A stretch of DNA of 64,000 nt from contig CM056736.1 in the NCBI GenBank assembly GCA_029844215.1, forward strand, positions 17,855,501-17,919,500, written 5' to 3'. The first letter of the stretch is position 1, and each line of letters begins with the position of its first letter. The translations under genes and the position numbers were made by a program. Shown one piece after another: positions 35,107 to 47,288 of this stretch. The notes beneath the pieces were generated by a model. It searched no databases, was not told the origin of the DNA, and worked only from the letters and a program-made list of their open reading frames with translations. This stretch comes from Przewalskia tangutica (lineage: Eukaryota; Streptophyta; Magnoliopsida; Solanales; Solanaceae).

Positions 35107-36065
35107 ATTATCTTAATCTGTCTTAAAAGAGAGTTTAAATGTTATGGCCAATTTGACACCGAGTCCATGGGATGGACCGGGAATGTATACCACCTGATTC
35201 TACACCGAGTCCATGGGATGGACCGGGAATGTATTCCACCCGATTTGATACCGAGTCCATTGGATGGACCGGGAATGTATTCCACACGTTTTGATACCGA
35301 GTCCATGGGATGGACCGGGAATGTATTCCACCCGATTTGATACCGAGTCTATGAGATGGACCGGGAATGTATTCCATACGATCCGGCACCGAGTCCTTGA
35401 GATGGACTGGGAATGTGACCATGTGATTCTACATCGAGTCTCATGGGATGGGCCGAGACATGTTATACGTATCACACGATTTATACCTAGATCGCGGTGA
35501 GGAAGGAGTTCCACGGGCGAGGATGACTTGAGGCGTGAGTCCCCGACTGACACGCATCGCTTTTATGTTGTGAATCGTAGTTTGTTATCATACATGTCTC
35601 TGCTTTTATTTTAAATTATGATTTCGTTCTGATTTCGAGCCACATACTTGGTACTGTTATCGACTCTCCCGGGGTTGCGTTCATGCCGCAGGTAGAGTAC
35701 GTCGGTTGATCCTCACTCTTAGGATCACTGATTCGGCAGATTAGGAAGCTCCGCTTTTCTCCGAGGCTTATCTTTTGGTATGTTTTCCCGAGTTTGTAAG
35801 TTCTTGTACATGTGGTATGGCGGGGCCCCGTCCGTCATAGTTGTTAAAAATCTTAGAGTGCAGTAATCACAAGGCGGGATTTGTAAAAGTGGATGAATAG
35901 CTCAAGTGTATATATATATATGCCGACAGGCAGCTTTTCTCAGATAAACTGTTTCTCACTTCATTTTGTTTCATGTCTTGTTTTATTCCGCTGGTTACTC
36001 TGATGTATGTCTACTTGGGTGCCCGGGTAAGACACCAGTCACGGGCCCGAGATCGGGTCGTGACA
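35107..36065 (+). repeat. 5' LTR of element B, second part
   Basis: Rest of the B LTR after element C, ending GTCGTGACA at 36065. It matches 40994-41929, but with many more small insertions and deletions than the first part of the LTR shows. It contains the ~48-bp tandem repeat at 35154-35450 and a (TA)n run near 35910. Confidence 0.9.
35154..35450. repeat. ~48-bp tandem repeat in the B 5' LTR
   Basis: Six to seven units with ACCGAGTCCATGGGATGG, ACCGGGAATGTATTCCAC and CGATTTGAT. The matching array in the 3' LTR (41041-41330) has almost every unit shortened by 2-3 bases at the same places. Frames across it are not genes. Confidence 0.88.
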
Positions 36066-36069
36066 AAAG

Positions 36070-36081
36070 TGGTATCAGAGC
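36070..36081 (+). promoter_or_regulatory. Primer binding site of element B
   Basis: TGGTATCAGAGC, complementary to the 3' end of initiator methionine tRNA, four bases after the 5' LTR. Confidence 0.85.
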
Positions 36082-36271
36082 TGTTAATCCTCGGAAAGTG
36101 TCTACAGACCGTATCTAGTAGAAACTTGATTATCGGTGTGTTGTGCACCACACCAATAATCAGGAGGCTATAGGATATTTAGGATTGGTTTCCATTCTTC
36201 TCATTCTGAGATCGTGCCTTAGAGCTGTATTATAAATTGGACCCCTCTGACGTATTTCGTTTTTACCAGTT

Positions 36272-37485
36272 ATGCCTCCGCGCAAGGCAACCCGGGCCCA
36301 GAAGGGCAAGGCATCCGAGGGAGCTGCTAGTAGGATACAGAGGAGTACGAGGCACAGCGGTCCATTACGAGTAGTGCTTGGATGGCGAGTTTTGCGCGCC
36401 GCCAGCAGAGTTTGGAGCCGCAGCAGTGGCTGCTGAGACCACAGTACCTGAACCTCCAGTTCCACAGCCTGGAGCAGAGGAGATGGGTTACAAAGAGATG
36501 GCGATTCTGGCCGGGATCGTGGCCGAACATGAGATAAATGGATCTGGCGATTCGATGCACACCGTGGTTCACCCGAGATCGGACGATTTGAGACTACGGG
36601 ATTTTCCGAGTTGTAGCCGCGAGTTTTATGGGTCGAGGCAGGGGCGATCCGCAGGAGTTCATCCAAGCGATTCTGACGGATCATGAGAGTGATCAAGGCT
36701 TCAGAGACCGAGTCGGTGGTCTTAGGTTCGCATCAGCTGCGTGATACTGCAGTCGACTGGTTTGATTCGTGGGAGCTGTCCCGGGGAGAGTATGCACTGC
36801 CAGCCGTATGGGACGAGTTCTCAGGGGCATTTCTTGCGCATTTCTTGCCTCGCGGATGAGAGGGCTCGGCTGCATTCTTGACGTTGGTGGCCGGGCGCGG
36901 TTCGGGAGTACAATGTGGAGTTTGACTCATTAGCTCGAGACGTCCCGCATTAGTAGCAAGCATGGAGGATAGAGTGCACCGATATGTCACAGACTTGACG
37001 ATTATCTAGCGAGAGTTGCTCGGTGTAGCTCTTCACCGCACGGACATTGCCCGCGTGCGACGCAGCTTATGCACTGATGTGAGGAGCGGAGGGTCGACGG
37101 AATGGCCGAGATCAGCGAGAAGAGGCGAGCAGCATGGTCCTTTGGCAACTTTCGAGGCGCCGCCAGTGAGTTAGTTATGCACCTCCGCCGTCTGAGTGGT
37201 CCTCCGCGCCTTCGGGGCGTTCGGTATTCGGAGCCGGCCGGGCTCCAGGGCTTAGTTTCTGAGATATACATGGGTTCTAGCCAGCAGGATTCATGTCCTC
37301 GGTGCACGCGATGTGGCGGCGCGTATCCCGGGGAATGTCGTCTTTTCAGCGCTTGTTTCACTGCGGCCGTCGGGCCATGTGACGGTATCGCTTATAGGAG
37401 ATGCGGGCAAAATGACGCAGCCTACCGGGTCAGTGGCAGGTTCATCGCCTTCTATAGCTATGCGCCCGGCAGGGCAAGGTTATGA
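36272..37485 (+). pseudogene. Chromovirus gag of element B, heavily broken
   Basis: The start ATGCCTCCGCGCAAGGC gives MPPRKATRAQKG, typical of Tekay/Del gag. Frames change repeatedly after about 36360. Later pieces include SETESVV, a segment resembling the capsid C-terminus (ALVASMEDRVHRYVTDL near 36945-36995) and a zinc-knuckle-like CTRCGGAYPGEC near 37300, with Tyr where His is usual. No continuous frame is left. Confidence 0.7.
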
Positions 37486-39107
37486 TTAGAGCGACGAAGG
37501 GAAAGTGAAGCAGTTAATACAGATATATTCTTACCCCTCTAGAGATTAGTATGCTTGATATGATGATCTTGATTAAGTGTTATGTTCAGATAGCATTGTG
37601 TTAATTGCGTTTAGAAGACAAGGTTAGTTAAAAGGGTAAGATTGGGGACAGGGAAATTGTAAGCCTTAGAATTTTATACGTGGAGACCTTAGAGGCGAGG
37701 CCATCTTGAGTAAAAAATTTATTTTTATGTTTGACCCTTATCGGAGTGCATTGTATACGTGAGATATATTTGTGTGATAAGTCTCTGAGTAGTGTGAAAT
37801 TTAAGAGGGTAGTTGAGCTAAGAAGACCACTAGGTTTTCGTGACTCGATGGTGAGATTGTTCCGGATCGGGAAAACAAGAGCTTGGCGCGATAAATGGGT
37901 CGGGTTGAGGCCAGATTGCGGGTCAACCCGCAGCCCGGTTTGAAGTAAGGAAAAATTGTGGTGGTCCTGCTTTGTGATAGGGTCACGAGGGTGTTAGGCC
38001 CAAGTTTTGTTAACCATCGTACGAGTTTGTGGATGCGTTCGACCAGTAGTCGGGCCGATGAGGTCAGCCCATCTTGTCTTTCATCGAAGCTTTTACTCGC
38101 AGAGGTTATGCGAGATGTTATATATCGGGAAGGTTGTAAGGCGCACGGGGTTCCTACTTTTACTTTATAATGACGGTGGAGCCGGTTGCGGCTATTTCTT
38201 TTATGGAGGTCTTACTGTGCAAGGTTAGGAACTCGGTGAGTCTCGATGTGCATCCACCTCGCGGTGTTTTGATTTGAGGTATTGTAAGGATTATTCGCCT
38301 CTTGTTGAGTGAGTATTATAATAGCTACCATTTCAGTATTCGGATGTCACTTTATGAAGCCTTGTATGGGCGGTAGTGTAGGTTGCCGGTCGATTGGTTC
38401 GATGTTGGCGAGGTTCGAATTGTTGGTTCATACTTGATTCAGCAGGATGTGGATAGGGTGAAGCTTATCCAGGAGAGGTTATTGACAGCTCAGAGTCAAC
38501 GTGAGTCGGGCGGATAATCTGCGTCGATACTTGGAGTTGACGACGGTCGGTCTTCTTGAAGGTACCACCGGAAGGTGTGGCGAGATTTGGAAGCGAGGAA
38601 AACTTAGCGAGGTACTGAGCCTTTTCAGATCGGTTGTAGAATAGGCCAGGTTGCCTATAAGTTAGCATTTCCGTCCGACTTAGGAGGTAGTACGTCCGGT
38701 CTTTCATGTTGCTATGTTCGGAAAAGTATCGGAGATCCATCCAGAGTGTTCCCAGTTAATGATGACCAAGTTGGAGATAGTAACCCTGAGATTTTGGAAC
38801 TGAAGCAATATGAAGGTGGTAAATTTATTTAGGAAGTGTTGGAGTGCGAGGAGAATGCGACGAGTAAGAGAATAGAAGTGATCATTACTTTTGTGAAGTA
38901 AAGGTGCGAAGGGAGTATCTTTTAGACCTCGGGTGGGAGCGTTCGTGATGTTAGAGGTGATTCCTCGTTGGCTTGGATTGGAGTTTTGCGCATGTGTTGT
39001 ATTGTGGCCATGTGTGGCTTGTACAAATTGTTTAAGTTGTGCGGAACTATATCGTTACCTGTCTTGAGAAGGAACATTCGGGACGAATGTTTCTAAGGAG
39101 GGGATAA
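37486..39107 (+). pseudogene. Remnant of B pol (integrase end) and polypurine tract
   Basis: Protease, reverse transcriptase and RNase H are not recognisable. Integrase pieces appear near 38105-38165 (GCKAHGVPTF) and 38355-38420 (LYEALYGR, then WFDVGEV), followed by decayed C-terminal sequence. AAGGAGGGGATAA at 39095-39107 is the polypurine tract. The gap between gag and integrase is much shorter than a full pol, so a large internal deletion is likely. Confidence 0.6.
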
Positions 39108-41929
39108 TGTTATACCTCGTATTTCCAGAGTATGTATGTGAGGACGTACGTACATTTGTACAAACCCTAATTAGGTTTAGGATGAAATTGTGAACTTTCG
39201 ACGGAAAAGATTCCGAACCTTGTAAAGGAAATTCTACGTTTTTAATATTTTAACCGATTACGGATTTTTTCCGAGAGACGAAATATTTTGGACCAATAGG
39301 AGGGCGACATGTGTCACCCTTAGTTGGCATGGGTTGGACGAAAATGTTGGGCTTGTGGACAAGTCAAATGGTCAATTCTTGGAAGATATTTCTTTGGGTG
39401 AGTGGGAGTAAGTAAGGGACGATTTTGTGGGCAAGTGGGGGGCTTGCCTTGGGCGTTTTTTTGTGCCTAGTGGAAGGCCACATGGCTCTTTGTTGTGGGG
39501 ACATATGTCCCAATGTTGTGGTGGTCATATGTCCCAAGGTTGTGGAGGACACTTGGTGGAAGACTCCACTCACACAAGCTATCTAATCTACACCCTCCAT
39601 TTGTTTTAATCTTGGCCCTTGGTGGTTCTATAAATACCCCCTCCCCCTAAGTTGCAAGAATTCTTCATCCACCAAACATTTTTTTCCAAGTCTTAAAATC
39701 CCCCCCCCCCCTTGAGTTGAAGTTATTGTCCACTTCCTTCCCCGCCTTAGTAGCTTGTCCGCAACACACCCCTTTTGTAGAAAAATATTCTCCAAGTATT
39801 GTTACTATTCCAAAATACCTCAGCCTAATACCTTGTAATATTCCAAAGTTACCTCTATACTAAAAGCCCAGAAATACTACTTTATATCCATTAGTCACAA
39901 AACGAAACCCTAGGAAAAATCTTCATAGTTGGTTGAAGTATTAAGTAAGTTGTTTAGAAACTTCTAAGGGTTTCTTGGAGCGGATTGGAGCGTCTGCAAT
40001 AGGAGCTAAACCTTGCTCAGATCGACATTTAAACTTGGATAATTTTGGGCTTATCGAGGTAAATATCCTTCTTCTATTGTAATTGGAAATTACATATAGT
40101 AGTTTAGAATTGAGTATAAGATATAGAAGGATGGTATTAAAGAAGAGAATCGAACTGTAATTACATAGGACTGTATTTACAGTAGACTTGAGTAGTTTGA
40201 CGGGTGGGGAATGCTGCCCAATTTTCCGTAGAATAGAGAACCTTCTGCTTAGAATATTCTACAGAGTAGTCTAGACGTTGATAGGCGTATTTGACTATTA
40301 TAGGTTGATACTCTGCGCGCGACATATTCGACTTGGCAGGTGGATTTCGCCGAGGAGGTATGTGATTCTTCCCATCCTCTTGAGCATGATATTTTTAAAA
40401 TATATATAGTACGGTAGACGTACGTGTGTTAACTGAACGTGGCTTTACTTCGATGTCTTTTGACTTGAGTTTTAAATAATAAGAATCTTGAAGTGTTTCA
40501 AAAGAATTATGAATCGTTTTTGAAAGAAGAGTAATACTTGGTTTTAAAAGCTTAAGAGTTATACTAGCTTTATGGGAAGTTAGGTATAACGACTTAAGAA
40601 AGATAAAAGGAACGGTTTACTTAATTGGTTATGAAAGCCTTGTATTGATTTCGGAAAGGGAAAATGTATCGACTAAGTAAGTATTATTAAAACCAGTAGA
40701 AACCTCCATCTGCATAGAAGCTAAGATAAGACAAAATTGTATTACATTTTCTAGATCATGGCTGCTTTAATAAGATTGTTATAAACAAGAATAACTACTC
40801 ACACATAAGGTATATGCTACTCAATTGTTTTAAAAAGAGATTGCGTTATTTGATTAAGACTATGAACTATGAAATCTTTCGGAAGTAAAAGACTTGAGTA
40901 TATTTTAATTAGGCAACTTGAACTTTTGGAAAAGAATGTTGTTACTTGATTTTAAAAAAGGAAAGAGTTTGTGATTTAAAAGAAAAGTATGGTATTATCT
41001 TAATCTGTCTTAAAAGAGAGTTTAAATGTTATGGCCAATTTGACACCGAGTCCATGGGATGGACCGAATGATACCACCGATTCTACACCGAGTCCACGGA
41101 TGGACCGAATGTATTCCACCGATTTGATACCGAGTCCATGGGATGGACCAGAATGTATTCCACACGCTTTTGACGCCGAGTCCATGGGATAGACCGAATG
41201 TATTCCACCCGATTTGATACCGAGTCCACGATGGACCGAATGTATTCCATACGATCCGACCGAGTCCATGAGATGGACCGAATGTGACTACGCGATTCCA
41301 CCTCGAGTCCCATGGGATGGGCCGAGATATGTTATACGTATCATACGATTTATACCTAGATCGCCATGGCGAAGGAGTTCCACGTACGGAGGATGACTTG
41401 GCGCGTGAGTCCCGACTTGATCGCTTATGTTGTGAATCGTAGTTTGTTATCATACATGTCTCTGCTTTTATTTTAGATCGTTATGATTTCGTTCTGATTT
41501 GGCCACATACTTGGTACTTGTATCGACTCTTCGGGCCGCGTCACGCCGCAGTAGAGGTACATCGGTTGATCCTCACTCTTAGGATCATAGTTCGTAGACG
41601 GAAGCTCGCTTTCTCCGAGGCTTATCTTTTGGTATGTTTTCCCCGAGTTTGTAAGTTCTTGTACATTCAGGGGTATGGCGGGGCCCTGTCCCGTCATAGT
41701 TGTTGTAAAAATCTTAGAGGTTTGTAAAATCTTTGTGGCGTGGATTTGTAAAAGGGATGAATCGCTCAAGTGTATATATATATATGCCGACAGGCAGCTT
41801 TTCTCAGATAAACTGTTTCTCACTTCATTTTGTTTCATGTCTTGTTTTATTCCGCTGGTTACTCTGATGTATGTCTACTTGGGTGCCCGGGTAAGGCACC
41901 AGTCACGGGCCCGGGATCGGGTCGTGACA
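39108..41929 (+). repeat. 3' LTR of element B
   Basis: 2822 bases, TGTTATACC to GTCGTGACA, uninterrupted. TATA box at 39629-39636. The first ~1890 bases match the 5' LTR almost base for base; from about 41040 the two copies differ by many short indels. Followed by TTATG. Confidence 0.93.
41041..41330. repeat. ~48-bp tandem repeat in the B 3' LTR, shortened units
   Basis: Same array as 35154-35450, but units read GGACCGAATG where the other copy has GGACCGGGAATG. Several units also lose bases in CCATGGGATGG. Confidence 0.85.
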
Positions 41930-42064
41930 TTATGATGCCCTGAGAGTTTGATTGAGTTGTGTTTTGATGCAAAATGATTGTATACGCCTCCAAACAACTT
42001 ATGAATCACGAAAAGAAAGCAACAATAGTTTTTGCATTGAAGTTATGGCGTCACTACTTGTAGG
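41930..42064 (+). pseudogene. Chromovirus RNase H fragment F, right part
   Basis: Continues the host element cut by B: LSCVLMQND, YASKQLMNHEKK in another frame, and VFALKLWRHYL at the end. A stop and frame changes are present. The joint with 16530-16606 across one TTATG restores the order of the RT-RNase H region, which supports insertion of B into an older chromovirus. Confidence 0.65.
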
Positions 42065-42148
42065 ATGATTTTTTTTTGTTCACGGTGAATTTTTTTTCAC
42101 ATTAATATGGAGTTGGAGGTAGGTAGTTGTTTGCTTTTTTGGATCATT

Positions 42149-43123
42149 TGTTGGAAAATTTACCTAGTGGGATTGAGCTTATCCCATCCTTAATGACTTG
42201 AACATAATGGGGCCCTGCATGTCGGAAATACGTTTTTCATACACATGCACACGTTGTACAATATCTAGCTAAATTTCACGTAGTGAAAGAGATGTTGGAA
42301 CACATATTAAAGTGTTCGTAAGTTAGGTAAGGATGGACGTTTAATTGGCCAAATTAATGTGTCTCCCACGACGGTATATTTAAAGAAGAAATGTGCAAAA
42401 ACACGAAAAATGTGGAAGGGTTGCGGCTGACTAGAGGCCGACTCACAATTTCGATAAGTCCAGATTTTTCTTTGAATTAGGGCGCGCCCTTCTGTCGATG
42501 AACCGAAAATGGATAGAATCTTCTGGATTTTGATCTCCTTGGAAAGGCCAAATCTTATCCAACCTTTGGCATGTTCAAGATGGCTTTTTGTGAGATCAAA
42601 GCAACCCATTTAAAGTATTCACACAACCTTGTGGATAGTATTTTGCAACTATAAATAGAGCTTGAATTTTCAGATTTACATACTCATTGCAATTACAAAA
42701 ATCTGAAACTTGTTGAGAGCTCTTATTTTATTCTAGCAATCTCTTGTTCTTGTTTCTTCTACGAGGACTCTCAAGTATTTGGTTTGTGCTTGAGAGGGTA
42801 TTGTCATTTTATCTTGGGAGACTATTACCGATCTACCGTAAGCCATTATATACGGGGGTAATTTTGTCTTAAGGAGAGATTGTCAAACAATCGACTCGAC
42901 GAACATTGCACTACGCTTTCATTTGTTTGTTGAATTGTTTTAGACAGGTGTCCAAACTAACTTGTGGAAATCAAAGTCATCAGGAACCAGATTTCAAGAG
43001 ACGAAGACTAGAAGCCTGTTATTTCCATTATTTTGTAACTACTACAATCATACATGTTGTATGTAGTTTTGTATTTCCTTTCGACTATACTTGTAACAGT
43101 ATTATACTATTCCCCGTACAACA
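42149..43123 (+). repeat. 5' LTR of element E
   Basis: 975 bases with TATAAATAG at 42650-42658. The GC-rich motifs present in the 3' LTR are mutated here (GGGTTGCGGCTG, AGGGCGCGCCC). Differs from the 3' LTR by scattered substitutions. Confidence 0.9.
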
Positions 43124-43170
43124 CTATATTTTACAACAACTTAAGACAAAATTATATTAGTAGTCGAAAG

Positions 43171-43593
43171 ATGTCGGTCAACATTGGTGTGACCGATTCC
43201 TGTAATGGAAATGGCTTTCTAGTTGAGGACAATTTGGTTGACAGTTCAGTTGATAGTTCAGACACTATCTCTGTCAACAACGGTGGTTACAAATCAGGTC
43301 CTAGTTTTGGATCGCTATTTGACGACAGTACAAGATCTGCCTACGTCAAAGAAACGACCTTTACTGATCTTCAAGATACGGCTGATAGTCGTGCATGTGC
43401 GGGTCAAAAGTCCGCTCACAATCAAGCTGCGAAGAATCATCCAGAAGAGAATTTGGATATCAACTGGGACAAGAGGAGAAGGCTGAAGATGTTGTTCTAC
43501 CTTGTGGCAGATGACCTGTATCGGTCTCAGAATTCGAGTTACGGTAAGGAGATGATGGACACTCGTTCTGACAAGCGCGGTCCAGATCTCTAA
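43171..43593 (+). pseudogene. Unrecognised frame inside element E, possible gag remnant
   Basis: From the ATG at 43171 the frame runs 140 codons: Ser/Asp/Asn-rich first half (NLVDSSVDSSDTISVNN), then a Lys/Arg-rich end with LDINWDKRRRLKML and a final KRGPDL. It lies where copia gag should start, 47 bases after the LTR, but no gag domain or zinc knuckle is seen. The same frame is open upstream into the LTR. It may be a replaced or decayed gag start. Confidence 0.4.
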
Positions 43594-44635
43594 AAGGCTA
43601 AGTTTATTTACTTACCATCCATAGTAAGTATAGTCAATATCAGATTAAAAATGAGTAAAGTAATATGGAAATATTTATCATTAGAACTTGTATTTCCTAC
43701 TTTAAAAATCAGATATTGAGTCTCATTGGCTTCTTGATTAAAGATAACCAAACTCAAAAGATTCGTTCTTTTGAATATAAAAGTGTGTAAAGTATGTTCA
43801 CACATAAACGGATCGATTTCCACTAACTGTGCGAAAATAGTTACCACTCTTAATTTACACGATTTTCTAAGCAAGCGCCAGAAATTGTCTAGGCATCAAA
43901 CTTAAGGGAAGAAGAGAGTTGAACCTGTCACACCATCGGCAGAAGATCCTTCATAGGATAGAATTAGACACCCAATGAGGTGGGCCAAATTAGACACTCA
44001 GTCATACAATACCTACGGGAGACTAGAGTGGGCTAGAATAGTCAAGTCTTAGATGATCGGAAAGTTAAGGCTATCGTTGGGCAAAACAAGGATAAAACCT
44101 TCGGATCTTGACAACAAGGTTGTGGATAAAATGATCCAATACATCGACATACAAAACGTCCAAAATAGGCTGATTTTGAGAAAGGGTCGCGGCGCCTGAA
44201 TTAAGAGCCGCAGCGCCGCTTCTGACAGCGTGAAGCCGCAGCATGAGTCTGACTAAGCCGCGATGCTGAGTCCCAGAATCTGCAGACATAAAACCTAGAG
44301 TTCCAGTTTTGAGATCCAAGAGTCTTGTGACTTTTGAGATGACTTCTGGTGAGTTGAACCAACGTTCAATCTCCATTACACAGCCAAAGGTTGGAGTACT
44401 AATTCTCCGTTAACCGGAAGAATCTTCTGATCGTGTCCTATTCACAGGCAAGAAGATCAAGACACAATTGATCAAGTTGAGATTGTTGTCGTCTGTCGAC
44501 GTAAACCCTCAGAATAAATGAGAGGTAGTCGAAGAGGAAAAATCACATTTCCATTCCGTCAATGGAATAGCTAAAGAAGAACCTCTCCTCTACGTGGCTG
44601 ATACAGAGTTGTACAAACTAGAGGGGAAGACACTG
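43594..44635. other. Non-coding interior of element E
   Basis: No domain recognised. 44183-44223 holds GC-rich blocks (GGGTCGCGGCGCC, AGCCGCAGCGCCGC) like those in the LTR. The rest is AT-rich and without long frames. Confidence 0.45.
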
Positions 44636-44940
44636 CACGTGAATAGTCTCGTTCAAACTGCAACTGAAGAGTCTCGTTCACACTGCAAGTGATGAGTCTC
44701 ATTCACACCGCAAGGAAAGAGTCACGTTCACATTGCAAGTGAATAGTCTCGTTCACATCGCAAGTGAAGAGTCTCATTCACACCGCAAGTGAAGAGTCTC
44801 GTTCATATTGTAAGTGAAGAAGCACATTCACATTACAAGTGAAGAGGCATATTCACATTGTAAGTGAAGAAGTACGTTCCCATTGCAAGTGAAGAGCCAC
44901 GTTCACATTGTAATTGAAGAGTCACGTTCAAAATTGACTA
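44636..44940. repeat. 25-bp minisatellite in element E, ~12 units
   Basis: Units follow AAGTGAAGAGTCTCGTTCAC plus a five-base tail, with variants ATAGTCTC, GAGTCACG, AAGCACA and AGGCATA. TTCAC and GTGAA of neighbouring units can pair over the junction. Frequent substitutions show age. Confidence 0.85.
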
Positions 44941-45315
44941 GAAGTTGAAAACGGGTCAAGTTGGACCTAAGACTGTAGATTGCATATTCACTGGATCTGC
45001 AAATAATAGTAGTGATCATTGCCTCTTTGGTGTCAAAGAATTCTGAATTCTTTGAATGTATCTTCCCTTGAGAAGGGAAAAAAAGTATTTGCTCGAGGTT
45101 AACAAGAACCCGCGAGGGCCTGACAATACGGAACCGAGTGTTCCAGATCCACAGGACTCGAGGCTCTAGAGGTTGAACCGATACGGAGCAAAGAGGGGGC
45201 TGAACTTGGCCTAGGCTTTATAAGCCTATTTGGTTAAGAATTTGTCTATTCCAGAAGCATAACTCTGGAAAGGAAAATAATAGAATTCATTTTACAGAAC
45301 CATACTAATGGTTGA

Positions 45316-46620
45316 CCTTCCTCCGTGAAACGAACCTTTGGGTTGTAAAAGTGGATACTTAAATTGAGTACAAAGTGGATGGATTTATTTAAAGCCTCCT
45401 ATGTGAGCAGCTTAACTTCCAGGGTCACCACAACATTGCGTGACATGGATGTTAAGACAACCTTCCTAATCGGAGAGTTGGTTTTGTAGAACTATTGGGC
45501 TTTTTCCTGAACTTCCTTACAGTCCCTGGAATGTTTATATTTTTGTCCTGGAAGTTTCAGATAAAACAGAAACATTGACTCTGAATCTAGAAAGCCAACA
45601 GTTGGAAAAACCAAAAGTCCAAAAGTGGAAGAAGATAGTAATACGGAACAACCCGGGGGGTATGTGGTTCCAGGAAAGAGAAGAAAGCCTGTCGATCTGT
45701 CAAATCTCTGTGCGGGCTAAAACAAGCCCCGAAGCAATGGTGCGAAAACCTTGACTGTACTCAACTATCGAGGGGTTTCTCCATTCATGAGTATGACAAA
45801 TGTGTCTACATGAGGTACATTTACGTAGATGACATGTTGGTCACAGGAAGAAGTCCTGTGTATGTTGAAACGATGTTTCAATATGAAGGATATGGGTACT
45901 ACAGATGACTTCTTAGGAATTGGGATTTCTAAGACATCTAACGGACTGATCTAATTCCATAACTCATCAATGAGGTATTTGACAGTCTCGTTGAAGTCAC
46001 CCATGGATAGAAGTCATAAAGATTGACTAGAATCATGGTGCACCCATACACCCGAAGCAATATGCACAGGTCTCAGGTAGTTCAAAGTATGCCACACACT
46101 ACAATCGATCTGATATCGCTTGCCAAGCCAAACCAGTTGAACCAGGTTCACTCGTGATCTTGGAAATAATTATTGGATGTCACTAAGACAGATATGACGA
46201 TATATGAGATGTGCACTAATCTACGGATTAAGGTATTCCGGATGTCCAGTTGTTCTGAGAGAACGCAGCGATACAAGCTGGACATCGGATATGAAGAACG
46301 ACATAGCCACAAAGAGAATGTGTGGTGTATCTTATAAATCCTCTAAAACTTGAATCATTTGATTCGTGAGGGAATCAGAGTCTTCCGCTTTATACAAAGC
46401 GTGAAAAGAAGTTGAGTAACTTCACCACAACTTAGAGAAAGTCCCTTATCGGGAGAAACCTGTGCCTTCAGCAGTTATACACTGTGGAAAGCCAATCGGC
46501 TTCTGGAAGGGCACAGATGATGGCGTCTCAACATATTCATCAGAGACATAATACCGTTTGGCAGTTGATCATCACGGGTAAAACTTCCTTGATTACAAAT
46601 CGAAGAATATAACAAACCTT
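45316..46620 (+). pseudogene. Copia reverse transcriptase and RNase H remnant of element E
   Basis: Pieces in changing frames: MDVKTTFLIGEL near 45450, LKQAPKQWCENL near 45720, KCVYMRYIYVDDMLVTG with the catalytic YVDD at 45822-45833, DDFLGIGIS near 45905, and RHNTVWQLI near 46545 from the end of RNase H. Many stops and indels separate them. Confidence 0.75.
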
Positions 46621-47288
46621 TTAAACTAAAGAGATACCCAAAGGTCAAGAGTTCTGCCTGTCTAGGGGAATGGACTTAAAACCCAAACAATAAGGACCGA
46701 TATGGTGGTAACCCATCCATACTGACTGAAGATCCCAGAAATTTGGTTCAATGAAAAAACTAAGTTGTAAAGGTCCAGTCGAGCGCTTATAGAAAAGCAA
46801 GAGCACTTCGGATATTGGTTCCTTACGGAAACACTAATCCAAAGCCTTCCCGTGATAGACATTAAAGTGCTACCTAAATTATGGGTACAAGGTTAAGTGT
46901 CAGGGTCCTAACACAATACTCGAAAGTCGAGGTTAAAGACGAAGATACTTTTAATGACTCCTGGTGGGAGGTCACCTATTTAAGTGCGAGGACAGACCAC
47001 CTCAATTGTAGGCACTTAAGAATCCAAGAGTGTCCACGGGCACAACGGATAAAACATAAGAAGAAACGAGAGATTGGACAGTTATTTGTGTCTCTATCAT
47101 TGTCTTGGCATATATTAAACACTGACGGTTCAAGACATCACCTTCACCGCTCAGTAAATATGTCCGATGGTAGTTGACTAGGAAAGGTTCAAAGTTGTGT
47201 GCTACCTATTTCGATGCAATACACTTCCGCTACTAGATTGCTAATGGTTGGCACTCCGCGTGCACCAACACCTCTTTCAAGAGGGGAT

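Larger units (their letters stand above)
16607..41929 (+). mobile_element. Chromovirus (Tekay/Del-like) retrotransposon B, with C nested inside
   Basis: Ends are TGTTATACC and GTCGTGACA, and the flanking 5-bp duplication is TTATG (16602-16606 and 41930-41934). The LTRs are about 2.8 kb. The 5' LTR is interrupted by element C at 18497-35106. The PBS at 36070-36081 matches the initiator methionine tRNA, and a polypurine tract (AAGGAGGGGATAA) precedes the 3' LTR. The internal region (36066-39107) has a broken gag and an integrase remnant, and lacks recognisable protease, reverse transcriptase and RNase H. The chromovirus call rests on gag and integrase similarity. Confidence 0.9.

Noticed and set aside
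36160..37361. Minus-strand frames of up to 178 codons in the B interior
   Set aside because: They lie antisense to recognisable gag pieces; high GC leaves few stops.
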